NCBI GenBank assembly: GCA_011800155.1
Contig: JAALGH010000011.1
Location: 496,001-560,000 of the forward strand
Origin: Flammulina velutipes
Taxonomy: Eukaryota; Basidiomycota; Agaricomycetes; Agaricales; Physalacriaceae
Direction of reading: 5' to 3'
DNA length: 64,000 bases
Position numbers and translations under genes: made by a program. Shown piece by piece: positions 51,974 through 64,000 of the stretch; position 1 is the first letter of the stretch; every line of letters starts with the position of its first letter. The notes below the pieces were generated by a model, which saw only the letters and a program-made list of their open reading frames with translations, made no database searches and was not told where the DNA came from.

Positions 51974-52486
51974 GGATCCTCGTTCACGCCCGTGACATGC
52001 TCAAAGGGGAACCCTGGCTCAAGTGAGAATCATAGCAATCTACTTTAACCGTAGACTTACCAGTTGTTTGAAAAAGACCCGAAATTGACGCAAGAAGGGA
52101 ACCAAGGCAATGCGCGCCTGGCAAAGGCAGCAATCTTACCATGCATGCCAGGTCACACGCCCGGAACCCAGACGCCTGCAGCAATCTTACATCTGCGTCT
52201 GGGGTAGGGATCGGGCATGTTCTACGTTAGATAGTTAGGGATACAAGACCATTGAGATCGCGTGAGAAGACTTACTAGTTCGATGCAAAGCACCTAGAGG
52301 AAGTGTCAGATGAAGAGATACGAGCAGTATCGACATGGACGTACCAATGAGAAGCAAAGACGAGCCCCGAGTCAGGATGACACAAGAACTATACTAATAA
52401 GCTTCAGCCACTCGGCGTTCACCGTTGAACTACATAGGATACAACGACCGCCAAAGTAATATCAAGTTCAGTCCACAGCCCGTTTG

Positions 52487-52559
52487 CCGAGTGCATACTG
52501 GTCACGTCGGTATACCGACGAAGCGTTCGCCAGAACAACGTTGACCATGTTGCACTCGG
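52487..52559 (-). repeat. three-way-junction hairpin H2, copy 2
   Basis: Identical to 23539-23611. Confidence 0.75.
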
Positions 52560-53078
52560 AGAAAGTTTGACGTCGTTTCAAGTCTGAACACTGGCACTAA
52601 GTAATGAGATGTTAGTTTGTTGGTACAATTGAAGCAATGTGATCACTTACAGGGCATCTTACGAACACTGTTACACCCTCATCAGCCAGCCGTTGGTAAG
52701 TTGTATTCGAGATCGAGTGGACAAGGCGATATCGCCACCCATAGTCTCCTTGTTATCTCCAGGTATGTTTCGAATCCATGTCGGCACTCGAAAGCGTAGG
52801 CGATGTCTGTCGTGTCGGGCCCTGTGAGATGGCTAAGACACGCTCATAGAAGGCGACTATATATATATTAGCTTCCGTTCGTTTACACAACTAACGAGAC
52901 AATAACGTACACAGATACGACGACGAGGACACAGTGCTATTGTATCTGTTAGCGAACGAAAAGGTAAACAAACAAGGAAGACATACCTTCCGTCGTGTTT
53001 CGGGCTTCGCTATCATGACCTAGTCGTTGATCAGGGTGATAGAAGCTGAGTATGGACAGCAACATACTATGTCCATGT

Positions 53079-53154
53079 CAGGAGCGCACTTGGCCAAGTC
53101 GGTATACCGACTAGCCGTCCGAACAGGACGGTGTTGGCCAAGTCGCAGGTCCTG
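53079..53154 (-). repeat. three-way-junction hairpin H3, copy 2
   Basis: Identical to 24131-24206. Confidence 0.78.
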
Positions 53155-53918
53155 TATAGGATAGGTCGAGACACTGGTTATAGTTGATGTATGATAGGGT
53201 TCCGACGATGCTAAGGGTGCTACATATACATATATATTAGTTAGTCCCAAGAACAGCGAGGACATACCCTGTATCGCGGACGGGATCCTGTTCCCTTTGT
53301 CTGCCGTCAGTGATACCCTTCGGCGGCGTTAAACGAGTTGAACGTGTCGTATCACCAGACGGAATGAGCTCGAGGGTATGTCGTATGGTGTTAGCCGATA
53401 CTATGGACAGTAGTTTGGATAATGGATCTCTATAAATATGTTAGTACACTTCTAAATCGAATCGATAAACTTGGGACTTGCCGCGAATGCAACGTATACG
53501 GGCTGGAATACGAGGAAAAGGTCAGTAAACGATGACGGAAAATAAGCGCCACGTAGGACGTACCGCGATGAACAATGTTCGCCTATGTGTGCGGTGTCCA
53601 TCCCAGCATTGCCTGGTATCTATCTTGTATCGGTTTCGCTAAGAGAGCAGCTATACAGACCAAGAATACCACTGTGTCGTCCACAAACGATCATCGGCGA
53701 CAATGGTCTCTTCGAACGTTCGCGCACCAGATACAATGGCGGACCTGCTGCCTTGGGTTGATCAGTGTTGCGGTTACGAGGTCGTTGATCACTGGGAGGC
53801 ATGCGATGGCTAATAGTATGCATGATAAGGACAATCTAGAGGATGATTAGTGAATTATGTGCGAATGGGATGATAAGAAACATACCAGCGAGACAGTTTA
53901 CTGTCGCTCATTTTCGTT

Positions 53919-54726
53919 CTATCGCATCCGTTGGTGTTGTCGCCGTAGGTTTATAGTGCCTATGTAACGAGTTAGAGGCTGTAGGACTTGGTATCGAATG
54001 GAAACGTACAATACGGCAGCATCATGTTAACGGTAGGCGATCCAATGTGCGAGCTGGCTGATGTTAGCGTACGAATTGGGCGCTCGTCGAGGCGGTTCTG
54101 ATAAGAAACTGGAACGTTAGTATAGAGAGCCGGAAGACAAAGAAATGACTTGCCTGCTTGTATCAAAGCGCACACAGGCCACGTCGGTATACCGACGAAC
54201 CGTTCTTCAGAACGGTGTTGGCCGCGTGCTGCGCTTGATGCTAAGGTAGACATGATAGACGCCTGTACTCGTCGTGAGCAGGAAGCGAGAGTTGATGTCA
54301 GAAATGTACATACCATAGGTTCAATCCTTAGAAGCAGTGAGTGTGTCCAAAACTGCCGGGGAAAGGGACGATGCCGTAGAGAAAGCTGTTGGTTTGCAGT
54401 GAGTAAGGAAACAAGGAAAAGAATGTGTATGGACACACCTGTGGTCCATAGTCGCCGTTTTCGTCGAATAACCATCGTAATCTGCTCTAACGCATATCGC
54501 ATGAAACTATAAGGCAGTTCTGGTTGAGTATGAGGATTCGGGTGCGAGATGAACACGTACCAGTAGCCTTCCGTATGTTGTTCGTCACTATTGAATCTGT
54601 CTGAGCGTCTTCGTTAACTACTGTGGATAGTAGTGGTGTAATGGTAGGTGATATGAGGTGTCCCGAGTGTACTGGATATAGCTGGAGTCGAGATACGAGC
54701 AAGTCGACGCTGGCAGTCCGTTGCAT
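53919..54726 (-). CDS. candidate small spliced protein gene, copy 2
   Basis: Second copy of the gene at 24971-25778, with the same exon chain and reading. The same caveat on the second exon donor applies. Confidence 0.35.
54162..54239 (-). repeat. three-way-junction hairpin H4, copy 2
   Basis: Identical to 25214-25291. Confidence 0.78.
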
Positions 54727-55838
54727 AGTGAAGTGCTATTCGAAAAGTTAGCGCAAAAGAGACAGTGATTAAGCAGTCAGAGACGTACCATTAGTGTAGT
54801 AGAGCGCGCTGAAGGTCCTAATCGAAGAGCCAGAAATCGATTGTCGTGGTAAGAGCCAAGGTGCCGTGGGAAAAACAAACGCTGGCTTGATCGCTGTTCT
54901 GCTCGATGCCGAGAGCATTCTTGAAAGCGAGTATGGCGGTCAAGAGGATGGATAGATGGAATATGAGAAATATAAAGAGACTGTTGGTAAGGAAGAGAGA
55001 ATGTAAATGAAAGGAAGGGAATGATGATTTCCAGCTAAGTAGGCTGTCGTACTTATACCCAGAATGTCCCCGCTCTCGGACGCCGGTATGCAGGGAGGAA
55101 CAATAAGAATGATGACACATACCCGGTCCGGCCGAAAGAAGAGCTCCAAGCTGTGGAAGTGCGGAATGAGCTTTGATGAGACGAGGGTGGCGGCGCGTAC
55201 AAGATTCAAGTACGTACCCGTTCCTGTACTTTTTGACTTGAAAATATCTTGAGATGGACCTTGGGAGATGTACTTTAGAGGTGCATAAGCTCCTCGTAGG
55301 CTCTCGTTACTTATAATGTGCAAACAGGCGCCCTCTCCTCCTCCTTCTCCCTCCAGAGTCCTCCTCGATCCAAAGCGCGTAACCAGTGACACATATTGAT
55401 CAAGGGTCAGATCACGTCACCCTCTGATTGTCGTACACGGGCTCTTGAAGCGCTGAAGCCTGGAACGACGAATTAGTGCTAACGGCTGAATCGTACCCTG
55501 CCCGCTATTCGAAGCAAGCGGACTCCCAAGACAAACTCCAAGTACCAAGAGAAGACACGTAAGAGGATAAATGAGGCGCCCGACTGTCCGCGAAGACAGG
55601 AACGTTCCAAGAGATAGTCAGCATACATCGAATTAGCATTGCACGGCGCGTACAGAGTGAATGACGCCAATGGATAGAATACTCAAAGACATATGAAGAT
55701 ATCTAGGTGTTGCTTAGAGCGAGAAAGAGAGACTCACGTTTTGCTAAGATGAAACTTAAAGTCGTGAGGAAAGACGTAGTTGCGTCATGATTAGATTGTG
55801 CAAGGGTCCGATCATCTTGATAGCCAGGGTTCACGCGT

Positions 55839-58800
55839 CCTCAACTACGTTCAAGGCAGTTCGACGTGTTATTACGCGTTTTCAGCATCGGAATGAATGG
55901 ATTTGGTTATTTAAGGCTCAATAGACGTGCTCCGATGTGTACAGAGGCCGATATTGTCAAACACTCACTTCCAACGGTCCAGAGAAGCGTGGCGGCGGTT
56001 ATATTCACCATTGGCACATGTCATCGTTGCCTGGAGCCCAAGTAAGGCTTGGCATGTCATCATATACCTTACTCATACTATTGCCGATGGTCACCCTGAC
56101 CATCGAATGACATTGAATATCGGAAGGTCTCCGTGAGGGGGATCCCTCCGGAGGAACAATGATGGCTGGCACTACGCCCCGCGCTCCGGGAATTAGGCTG
56201 AAGGGTGAGTATGTGAGCTATATGGAGACAAGAGGCCAGCCTCCGGCGCAAACGAGACATCGCAAAGGTGACATTCTCTACAGAACGTTACAGAGATACT
56301 GAAATCTAATTAGACCACTATCCAATATTTCGACCATTGTCGGATTCCTTCGTTCTGTGCTAACTACCATAGTAATACATCGTTTATTACTCTATTAAGC
56401 TAAAGACCATGTGGGATATCTATTAGAATGCAATTCCAGCGTGGTAGCGCCCATTTCGAAAGCGGGATCCCGCTATACCGTAGAAACTAGCTTTTTCGAA
56501 CTTGTCATTCGGTATGTTCAAAGAGCGTGGCAAGGCATTGAATTCGCTATATACGGTACATGCAACACTAATAGAACAGATTCGGTACGTTAACGGTAAT
56601 ACAATTTGGGATCTATATCGCGCTTAGCGCGCGCCTGCCCATTCCATCGAGGCAGTGCTCCTGCCGAACAAATACGGACCAAGCGTAACTACACCACAAG
56701 TCCCATATACCTCCTGCAGGGTGGAGTTATGGAGACTGAATTGGGGCTCGAGAGATGCGTGAAAACGCCGAATGGAAAGGGTTGAGTAGATGACAGATCT
56801 CAAGGCTGTCCGCGTAATTAGGAGACGGCGGAGAGTGCGAAGCGGACAGTATTCGACCTAGTCGTTCGTAGTCCAACGTTGGGAGTCTATTCGTGCGGAG
56901 TCGAAGCTCCATATTGAGCACTGGAAAGAGGTTTAAAGGTCAAAACGGGCCAAAAATTGAAGCACAAAATACGCACTTTTCCTGCGAAAAAAAAAGCCCC
57001 GCGGCGAGCGAACCACCGCTCTAGAATCAGTAGGCAAAGAGGAGGAAAGGTTTCCATTGTCCGTTGAGTATCTCGATGAAAACACAGTGGCGCAGCCGCT
57101 GTCCCGAAAGCCCTCGTGTGTGTGAGTCGAGCAAAGTAAGCATTGCCCTTGGATGGTTATATGTGGCGCCCGGCGGTTTGTCGTGTCGTTCCGTCGATAT
57201 GGCCCTGCACATTTGAACATCAGATATTGGGTGCAAATCGGAGTCGAAATTACGCACTTTTTTCCCGAAAAAAAGCCCCGCGGTGAGCGAACCACCGCTC
57301 TAGATTTAGCGTAGCGTCACGAGCGAAGAGGAGGAAAGATTTCCGTTGAACGTCTTGGTGGAAAGACAGCGGCACAGCCGCTGTACCCAAAGTCCTCGTC
57401 AGTGTCTTTGTTTGCCGGCGAAGGAAGCAATGCTGGTATCGTAATATGTGGCGCCCGGCGGTTCGTCACGTCGTTCCGTTGATATGGCCCTGCAATTGGG
57501 TGCAAATTGGAGTCGAAATCACGCACCTTTTTCCTGGAAAAAAGCCCCGCGGCGAGCAACCACTCGCTGGAGGAATGGAACAGTGTTGTTCCAGTGTATC
57601 TGGAACATGAGCCAGGTTGCTCGTTGTCGGGTTTATTTGAAGGTATGCTGTGGGAAAGGTGAGTGCAAAATGAAGATTGGTGTCATTGTCCTCTCACGTT
57701 GATTATGCGACGTCTGAAACACTATAGTATTGCGCGTCAGAGAAGACTGACCAAAACGAAGGGAAATCAACGTACAAATTCCCCATAGATTTGCGTCTAC
57801 AGTGCCCGGCGCCAGTCGTATTGGATAGTTTAATGTTCTGCTTGTTGTGGTACTACAAAGACGACAAGATACTATCAAAATCTGTGTCAGAAAGCCGGAA
57901 AACGAGATGAAAATAACTCACAAATTCCCGAAATTTTTGCCTCCACGGCGAGTGGCGTCACACTGGGAGAGAGGTCCTTGGTTATTGACATTCTCGCATT
58001 ATCATATTAACAGAGAACCGACTGAAAGGCGTCAAGAGGTCAAGAAAAACAGAAAAAAACGACGCACAGAATCCTAATATTTCTGCCCCACGGCGAGTGA
58101 CATAGCATACGTGCATGCTTAGTGTGAGAATGAAGTGCGAGTGACGATGGTAAGAGGCAGCCAGTGACCGTGAGAAGTAAAGTCACTCCGTAACTGCCAA
58201 GTGTAACCAGCGCGTCAGCGTCAATTAGCGCTCGTGACCGAAAACGTACTATATAAGGGTAAGAATTTGTGGCGACTCTTTCCTTCTTCCTTTCCACGCC
58301 GTCGTAATGGTCGTTCGCCCGACGACTACTTGGCGAGTAAGCTCTTCTCGCATGTTTGACCTTTTACTCATTGACCGTCTGCAGAGATATCACTTGTCCG
58401 GCTTCATTACAATGTTAGTACACTCTTTTGTGTTTAACATACTGCACGCGCCACAGAGATATTGAATCAGGACGCAGCCACACGTATGTACAACGATCTC
58501 TCGGCCATACTCCCTTTGTACCTATCTTTCTCCTCGTTTGCGTCAGGGCAATCACCACGGTGCATGTCGCTCGTCGACGTGCAGATGCCGAAAAGCGGAC
58601 TAGGATGGTTTCAGCAGAGTGGGCTCTCCCTTCCGGGGGCGACAATCCCTCTGTGGTGCGCCATACTAGTTGGTGATTAGCCCGGTCTCCTGCCCGCACA
58701 CACCTGTGCTTCTTTGAAGTCAGGTGGAGTGCAATGTGGCGCACGGGTTTTTCAATTGTATATTCATGTAGCGGCGGGTCAGGCCCGTTCGCAGTAGACC

Positions 58801-59357
58801 TCCATGTACTAGACTATTTTTAATGAATGTGTGGTCCCTGCGGGGAGGCGAAGCTATGGACGAAATAGAAAGTTGTCGCATGCAGCCGCCACCTTGTCAA
58901 TTCACATATTTCGACCCTATGTAGACCACCTATGTCTTAGCATTCACTTTGCATTTCTTCGGAGTGCATTTCGTCTACTCGGACTCTCGCAATCCCTGAG
59001 CTATACCACTCCCAGTCTGCCATTCCCGCCAAAAGGCCTCGGAGTACGCACAAATGCAACTATCGATTCCGCATACCAACCCATACGGAGACGCCAAGGC
59101 ACTCGCTTGACGAAATTCGACTCAATTCACGGCTTACTTTGGCTGCGAACGGCAGTGTGGTATTAAAGGGAATCGAACTCTTGACCATTAGGCGCGCGCT
59201 TACCCACTCCACCGTCCTTGCTCTCACGACCTTCCTTCTCAACGATCGCCAGAGACGCGGCATTCCCTCTCGATGACTGCCCCACATCGAGAACTGTCCT
59301 CGACCTTCCCTCTCAATGAAGATGTCTCTCGCCGACTAAAACACGTCCCTCCTCGCC
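55839..59357. repeat. segment B, copy 2
   Basis: Near-identical to 43996-47513, directly joined to A2 on the left and A3 on the right. Contains the second tandem-repeat block (about 56953-57568), tRNA-like remnant and small spliced gene. Confidence 0.92.
58307..58676 (+). CDS. candidate small spliced gene in segment B2
   Basis: Copy of 46463-46832 with the same four exons and the same TATA box 51 bp upstream. Confidence 0.42.
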
Positions 59358-59843
59358 TCTCCCGACCCTCACTTCAGCTGGGCCATCGCAACGACGTCGG
59401 GGAACTGGATCAACAGCGAGATACACACCTACGACATCGTGTCGACGTCCAACGGCCAGTGGGAGAAACGCGAGCGCTTCGAAGATCTCAGCCACGACAG
59501 TCATTTCTGCGGGATTGTCGAGTTCGCGCACACAGATCTACCGGTGGAGGATTTAGATGAGTTCATAGAGGAACATCCAGCCGAGGACGATGGATGGCGT
59601 GTGTACGGTCCCAACGGGTGGTCGAGCGCCATGTGGGCACTCAAAGTGATGTGCGCCTTGGAGGATGCAGCGATATGGGACATCCCACCAATATACGGCA
59701 GAGACGCTCTATTCGATCTGATAATCGGCAAGGGGTTCATCATGCTCGAGCTCGTCGAAGAGGTCGAAGAATTTCCGGTTCTGCAGCTCACAGTGCGTGT
59801 CATGCCAGGCTCTTTCGTTTCATCGCTAACCTCGCTTCAGTAA
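59358..59843 (+). pseudogene. 5'-truncated copy 3 of the 18510 gene
   Basis: Same truncation point and same upstream TAA as copy 2, which shows the two share one origin. Confidence 0.6.
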
Positions 59844-60949
59844 TTATGCCTGCTTGCTGCAGCGATACACCAGCATGGACGGTCACTGCGACCAGGCAGG
59901 GCGCCGGCGCGCGCAAGAGGCAAGCACGACGTTTGTAGCAGTTTCAAACGCGGCTCTTTCCTCCATGTACATCCCGGTAGCAGGGTCTTAATTCATCTCC
60001 GGGAGGCCAAGCATAGCCTATCACGCACATCACATCACCGTCCTCGTGCGCCACATTACATCTCGGGTAATATCTTTGTTCTCGTCATAGAATAATGCAC
60101 GATGCGAAAACATGGCTCATTTCGTCTATCAGAACTCTTTTCTTTCGGCATGCGATGGTATGGACAGACGCATCTGGGCCATGTTGGATTACATACCCCC
60201 ATGAGCTTAAGAAGTTGTCGACAGGTCTCGAAGTCCCAACGGAATCAGCTTCCTTTCGATACGCCCTAACATGGTTGACATTTTCAAGCGAAGGTTACGG
60301 CGCAAACCTTCATTCTCCGCCCATACCTCAATGCATCCCTCATTCTGAACCTCTGTCTATCGTTCGTCTGACTATTTGTCTACGGATAGGGTCCCACAAA
60401 ATCTATTATCCGGTGTCAACTCTTCCTCGACACGTTTCTCGCTCCCTCTGTCCACCGTCCTCATACCGTCTTCGTGCATCCTGGGTCTTCATGCTGATGG
60501 CCGTTATACAGCGCCTCGGGCTATCATGTTTTCCTTTGTTCTGATACCGGCCTCCTCCATTCCCACCGTAGTTCTTTAGAACAGGTCTCTTTCCCTATTT
60601 ATAACGCAATAGAGGCGCCGCGCTCACCACCGCTATAGCTTTATTGTGTAATGTAACATCGTCCTTTCGTCGACGATGCTATTGTTCGACTGACGCCACC
60701 GCTGTAGACCGACCGCCAACAAATATCATCACTCGGTTGACGTGCTCGACTTCGGACATAAGTAGTACCCGTAATCCATCATTCTCAGTCCACTCGTACT
60801 AACTCACTTCCAGTATGTCTCATGATCATCCGTTGGCTATCTATCAACATTACTGTAGGATGCGCAATGAGTGTAAGACGTAAAAGTTCGTTCCAGATAA
60901 GTTGGTTCATCGACCCCTACAGTCTCATCGTGGTAATCCCATGATAGAG

Positions 60950-61963
60950 TCAATCCAGCGCTGCTGGCTCGGCAGCCTCGACCACCCTACCGGAGAGGTC
61001 CAAGAAATCTAGCCAGACTTTGGGGTGGATAGCCCCGTGCACCATGAGATAGTCATTCATCGACATTCCGCCGATAGCGCCCCCCTTAAACGGCGACGGG
61101 GCGAACTCCTGAACCTCTAGCGGAGAGTTCTCAATTTGCTCGAGCCATAGGGAAATGGATACGGTGTGGTCAGGATAGGCTTCCGGGACAGCATCATCCT
61201 CGTCTTTAGATGAGGATGAGGGTGCATCCCCGTTTACAAAATAGTCAAAGCTGCTCCATGTCGTATCCGATGCCATGTCCTTTTCTTCTAGTGAAGCAAT
61301 AGGCAGCTCCCAATCTCGGGTCGGAGGGTCGGAGGAAGCCAAGTCGAAGGGAACGCGAATAGATTTCCATCTTTCAAAAGTATCTCCGTCGCGCGAGGGG
61401 TCCATGACAGGCGGAGGCCAGTTGGTATCGGCAGGAACACCACTTGGAGGAATATTTGCAGGTCCAGGTGGGTCCCAGAACCACAGACGGATGATGGCCA
61501 AGCCCATCGTCAAGACATTATGTTGGTATTCGGTCCGTGGGAGCATACTAGCAAGGCGAGGTGTGGTGTGAAGGAGAGAGAATGGGAGGGATAGAAGGGT
61601 TCTGATGATAGGGAACGGATCGTCAGAGGGGATACCGGGGCATTGTGATATTTTATAGAACTTCTCTTCTTCGTCCCGCGAAAGAACTTGTAGAGAATGG
61701 CAGCGGTGGAGGCTTATAGGACCAGGGTGCGTTGGATCGTCTATAGTCTGGAGAATGTAGGTTAGACAGAATGGCGCTAATAAATATGAGTCTACCTCAA
61801 AAACAAGTTCATATGGCGGACGACCAGGATCTCCGTGACCTGAAGCGATCGAGTCAAGACGTTGCTTGGCTAGCTCTAGTTCAAAGGCTAACATTCTCGC
61901 CAGGGTGTCTTCGTGGAGGAACAAAGTAAGCTGAGGGCATGAGCTGTCGAACGAGAAGACCAT
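60950..61963 (-). CDS. unknown protein, copy 3 with intact N-terminus
   Basis: ATG at 61963 gives MVFSFDSSCPQLTLFLHEDT, continuing without a break into MLAFELELAKQRL. With the 48-nt intron (61795-61748) removed it has 321 residues. It retains the 8 bp (GAAGACAC on the minus strand) missing from the other two copies, so it probably represents the original gene and start. It contains a Pro-rich middle and an acidic Ser/Asp stretch; there is no membrane segment or known catalytic motif. Function unknown. Confidence 0.6.
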   Translation of the reverse strand: MVFSFDSSCPQLTLFLHEDTLARMLAFELELAKQRLDSIASGHGDPGRPPYELVFEVDSYLLAPFCLTYILQTIDDPTHPGPISLHRCHSLQVLSRDEEEKFYKISQCPGIPSDDPFPIIRTLLSLPFSLLHTTPRLASMLPRTEYQHNVLTMGLAIIRLWFWDPPGPANIPPSGVPADTNWPPPVMDPSRDGDTFERWKSIRVPFDLASSDPPTRDWELPIASLEEKDMASDTTWSSFDYFVNGDAPSSSSKDEDDAVPEAYPDHTVSISLWLEQIENSPLEVQEFAPSPFKGGAIGGMSMNDYLMVHGAIHPKVWLDFLDLSGRVVEAAEPAALD

Positions 61964-62005
61964 GTTCGGAGACACTATTGGAATCTGGATTCAGATGTAT
62001 TCAAG

Positions 62006-63464
62006 TAAACGGGGAACATACGAGGAATCAAATTTTCACGTAGTTCAGCAGATAGAGCTGGAGGTCTTTCTTGACGGAGGCCTCTAGAAAGCATTGTTGT
62101 AAGCTATAGGGAGAAAGTTGAGAGTTTAATATGGCAGCAGTAGCGAGCCACACACCCGGTCGGTATCCGTTGGAAGATGGACATTGGGGACTCGGAGTAG
62201 GTGCGTCCAATCTGAAAGTGGAAATTCGGAGATACAACAAGGGGATGAGATACCATCCCCGTAGAATGCATTCATGGTGTCGCATTCATTCTTTGATGCT
62301 GAGGTAGTCATGAACTTGAAGTACGATATAGGGGTCAGTTCAGTTCCTAAAAGAGATGTGTATATGTCCGTCGGTGTTTGCCAAAAGTTGTGTCTTCATA
62401 TATTGCTTGGGCAATAAGTAATTTATAGGCTCCTTATCATCATCTTGTTGTGGCCCACCCAAACCTAGATCTGTGTTACTGAGCTTCTACAGATTTATTC
62501 AATCACACGACAACATCATTTAGAGAATGGAGTTTTTATTTAGTAGATGCAATACAGAGGCGACAAAAAACTCCCCGAAGGGAGAAGGTCAAAAAATTAT
62601 ATCGTCACGAAGAACGACTAATAACGTTCGACAAGACACGGACGAACGATCTTCGAGCCGAAGCCATATCACATCGCGAAAAGCACACGTAAAGCCTCAA
62701 TGACACCAAAGCCCAACACTCCGAATGGCAGCAACGGAGGTATATCTCAACGTCACGTTGCGCCGAGGTGAAGGGAAGGAACGTCGCCAGGAACTTGCCA
62801 GCGAACTGGCATCCTCCCGAGCGTCTCCCGACACATAGGACGGAGACGCGACGACGAAACCCGCTCCAACGGGGTCTTACCGACCCCCGACAACAATTAT
62901 GTCCACAGCATGCATAGCTGTTTTTCGCCTGCATATGGCGCCCCATGCACATTGCATGTCTTCCTGCTGTGCGTAATTGCAACAGCGACCTCTGCATTGA
63001 GGTCATTCGCCTATATATGGCTCCCTCATGCACATTGCATGTCTTCCTGCTGTGCGTGTTTGCAACAGCAACCTCGCACTGAGGCTGTATACACCGATAT
63101 TGGTGGTCCGTGTGTCTACTCGACACGTCTGCTGCGCGTTAAGCACAGGTGCTCAGAGGCACAATCCGTCGATGTCCTATGTGTTGCGTCGTAGCAAGCA
63201 ATCATTCGAGTCCTGGCAAACATGACTCGGAGAGATTCTTCCCCGTAGACTGCAAAACGAACTTCGTTAACAAAAGGATGGGGCAGAGGGAAGAATTACG
63301 CACTTTTTCAGTTGCCATTCAAGGATCTCTTGGACACGGATTCACTATGGTGTTGCTGAGTAGGGTATTGCCGGAGGACGATAAGCACGCACGACTTGGA
63401 CAATGAAGATAAAAAGGGATATGAAGATAAGGGAGAGTTTTCAGAGTGAAGAGTGCTAAGAGCT
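62006..63464. other. unique flank without recognisable gene
   Basis: To the right of the duplication no frame is supported. The only structure noted is the short duplication at about 62930-63090. Confidence 0.4.
62930..63090. repeat. 80-bp direct duplication
   Basis: Two adjacent units share CATGCACATTGCATGTCTTC and CTGCTGTGCGT, then TTGCAACAGC and a GAGG end, offset about 80 bp, moderately diverged. Confidence 0.7.
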
Positions 63465-63782
63465 CTATCCATTGCCGTTGATATCAACAGCCGACGAACT
63501 CACGTCCGCGAGGACGCGTTGAGTGCGATAGCCAAGTACAGCGTGTGCCTCAGGACGTTCGAAAAGAGCCTTATCCTCGCCCTCGTCAGTTGAGTCTTCG
63601 GGCATAAGAAGATCGGCAGCCAGCAGTGCAACGAAACAAGTGGTGACAAGGAAGTTGAACGTTGAACGTTGAACTCTGGCCCGAAATCGGAGTTTGAAAA
63701 TATGTTGATTGATGTGCGCCACACGGCCCAGACCATCTGCCACGAGCTTTGGCTCCTTGGACTTCAACTTATTGCGATTCAT
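63465..63782 (-). CDS. hypothetical small protein with one hydrophobic segment
   Basis: ATG at 63782 opens 105 residues: a basic N-terminus (MNRNKLKSKEPKLV), one hydrophobic segment (FLVTTCFVALLAADLLM, about residues 46-62) and an acidic/polar C-terminus. It could be a small single-pass membrane protein. No family recognised and no splice evidence, so this is tentative. Confidence 0.35.
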   Translation of the reverse strand: MNRNKLKSKEPKLVADGLGRVAHINQHIFKLRFRARVQRSTFNFLVTTCFVALLAADLLMPEDSTDEGEDKALFERPEAHAVLGYRTQRVLADVSSSAVDINGNG

Positions 63783-64000
63783 AGTCACTTCGTAGCAAAT
63801 CGTGCGTCAATTGCACTCTAGTCCACTCGACATTGAGCGCATCCCATATACTTTTTACGCCACAGATAGCAGGAAAACTCAGGTTCAAAAGTATCCTGGA
63901 ATCTGAGTAGTTTAGTACTATATTCTCTCGAATAAATCAAATCGTAGTATGGTGTTTTCATGCGAGCATGTTTTGAGTTGCTGGATTATTTTTGACAATT

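Larger units (their letters stand above)
47514..55838. repeat. segment A, copy 2
   Basis: The complete second copy. It joins B2 directly at GGTTCACGCGT|CCTCAAC, showing the A/B junction without the retrotransposon. Confidence 0.93.
50051..55838 (-). other. intron-signal- and hairpin-rich region, copy 2
   Basis: Counterpart of 21103-26890, identical except for about two positions. It contains the second copies of hairpins H1-H4 and of the candidate small gene (53919-54726). Confidence 0.5.
59358..62005. repeat. segment A, copy 3 (partial)
   Basis: Almost identical to A2 up to about 61440, then increasingly different, with homology ending near 62005. It lacks the hairpin-rich right half. Confidence 0.9.

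Noticed and set aside
18558..62005. ribosomal DNA repeat as explanation of the tandem units
   Set aside because: No rRNA-like conserved blocks are visible. The 11.8-kb unit length alone is not evidence.
62605..63126. 173-codon minus-strand frame, Cys/Arg-rich
   Set aside because: It covers the 80-bp direct duplication and has no domain or convincing ATG context.

Overview
The window looks like nuclear DNA of an agaricomycete fungus. It has many short introns (41-83 nt, GT-AG with CTAAC-like branch points), proline- and serine-rich fungal proteins, and a Ty3-type LTR retrotransposon. The secreted-protein N-terminus (signal peptide followed by a 'TNAELLRRGLPPNAPR' stretch) and the overall gene style suggest a Rhizoctonia/Ceratobasidium-like species. 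That species call is an inference, not a match.

Left part (1-18.5 kb) is ordinary gene space. It holds the 3' end of an unknown gene, a Bet1/Sft1-like SNARE (-), an F-box fragment and a broken gene (+), tandem and dispersed repeats (2.2-3.6 kb), a small secreted protein (+), a Sec14-like/RhoGAP protein (-), two adjacent foldback elements (8.1-9.8 kb), a large membrane protein ending in WD40 repeats (-), and a disordered protein with a C-terminal PNRC/Edc1-type decapping motif (-).

Right part (18.56-62.0 kb) is a recent tandem duplication of a two-part unit of about 11.84 kb. Segment A is about 8.3 kb and segment B about 3.5 kb, in the order A1 - [retrotransposon] - B1 - A2 - B2 - A3 (partial). 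A carries a small-protein gene, an unknown protein gene on the minus strand, and a 4-5 kb stretch rich in minus-strand intron signals and large hairpins. B carries a small spliced gene behind a TATA box, a ~280-bp tandem repeat and a tRNA-like remnant. The intact A/B junction in unit 2 is the empty insertion site.

The retrotransposon (26891-43991, 17.1 kb, 1.7-kb LTRs about 1.2 % apart) is the most unusual object. It encodes Gag, protease, RT-RNase H and integrase in frames that each step by -1. It also has a sense accessory ORF with a perfect Zn2Cys6 cysteine pattern, nuclear-localisation stretch and coiled coil, and two antisense intron-containing genes. More than 20 short GC palindromes (core CCCGCT-N5-AGCGGG) are scattered through LTRs, coding and non-coding parts; in the sense ORFs they are read in one frame.

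Segment A holds four copies (eight in the window) of a three-way-junction hairpin built on GTCGGTATACCGAC. The enclosing stems differ in sequence but remain complementary. This and the retroelement palindromes are the best candidates here for something undescribed.
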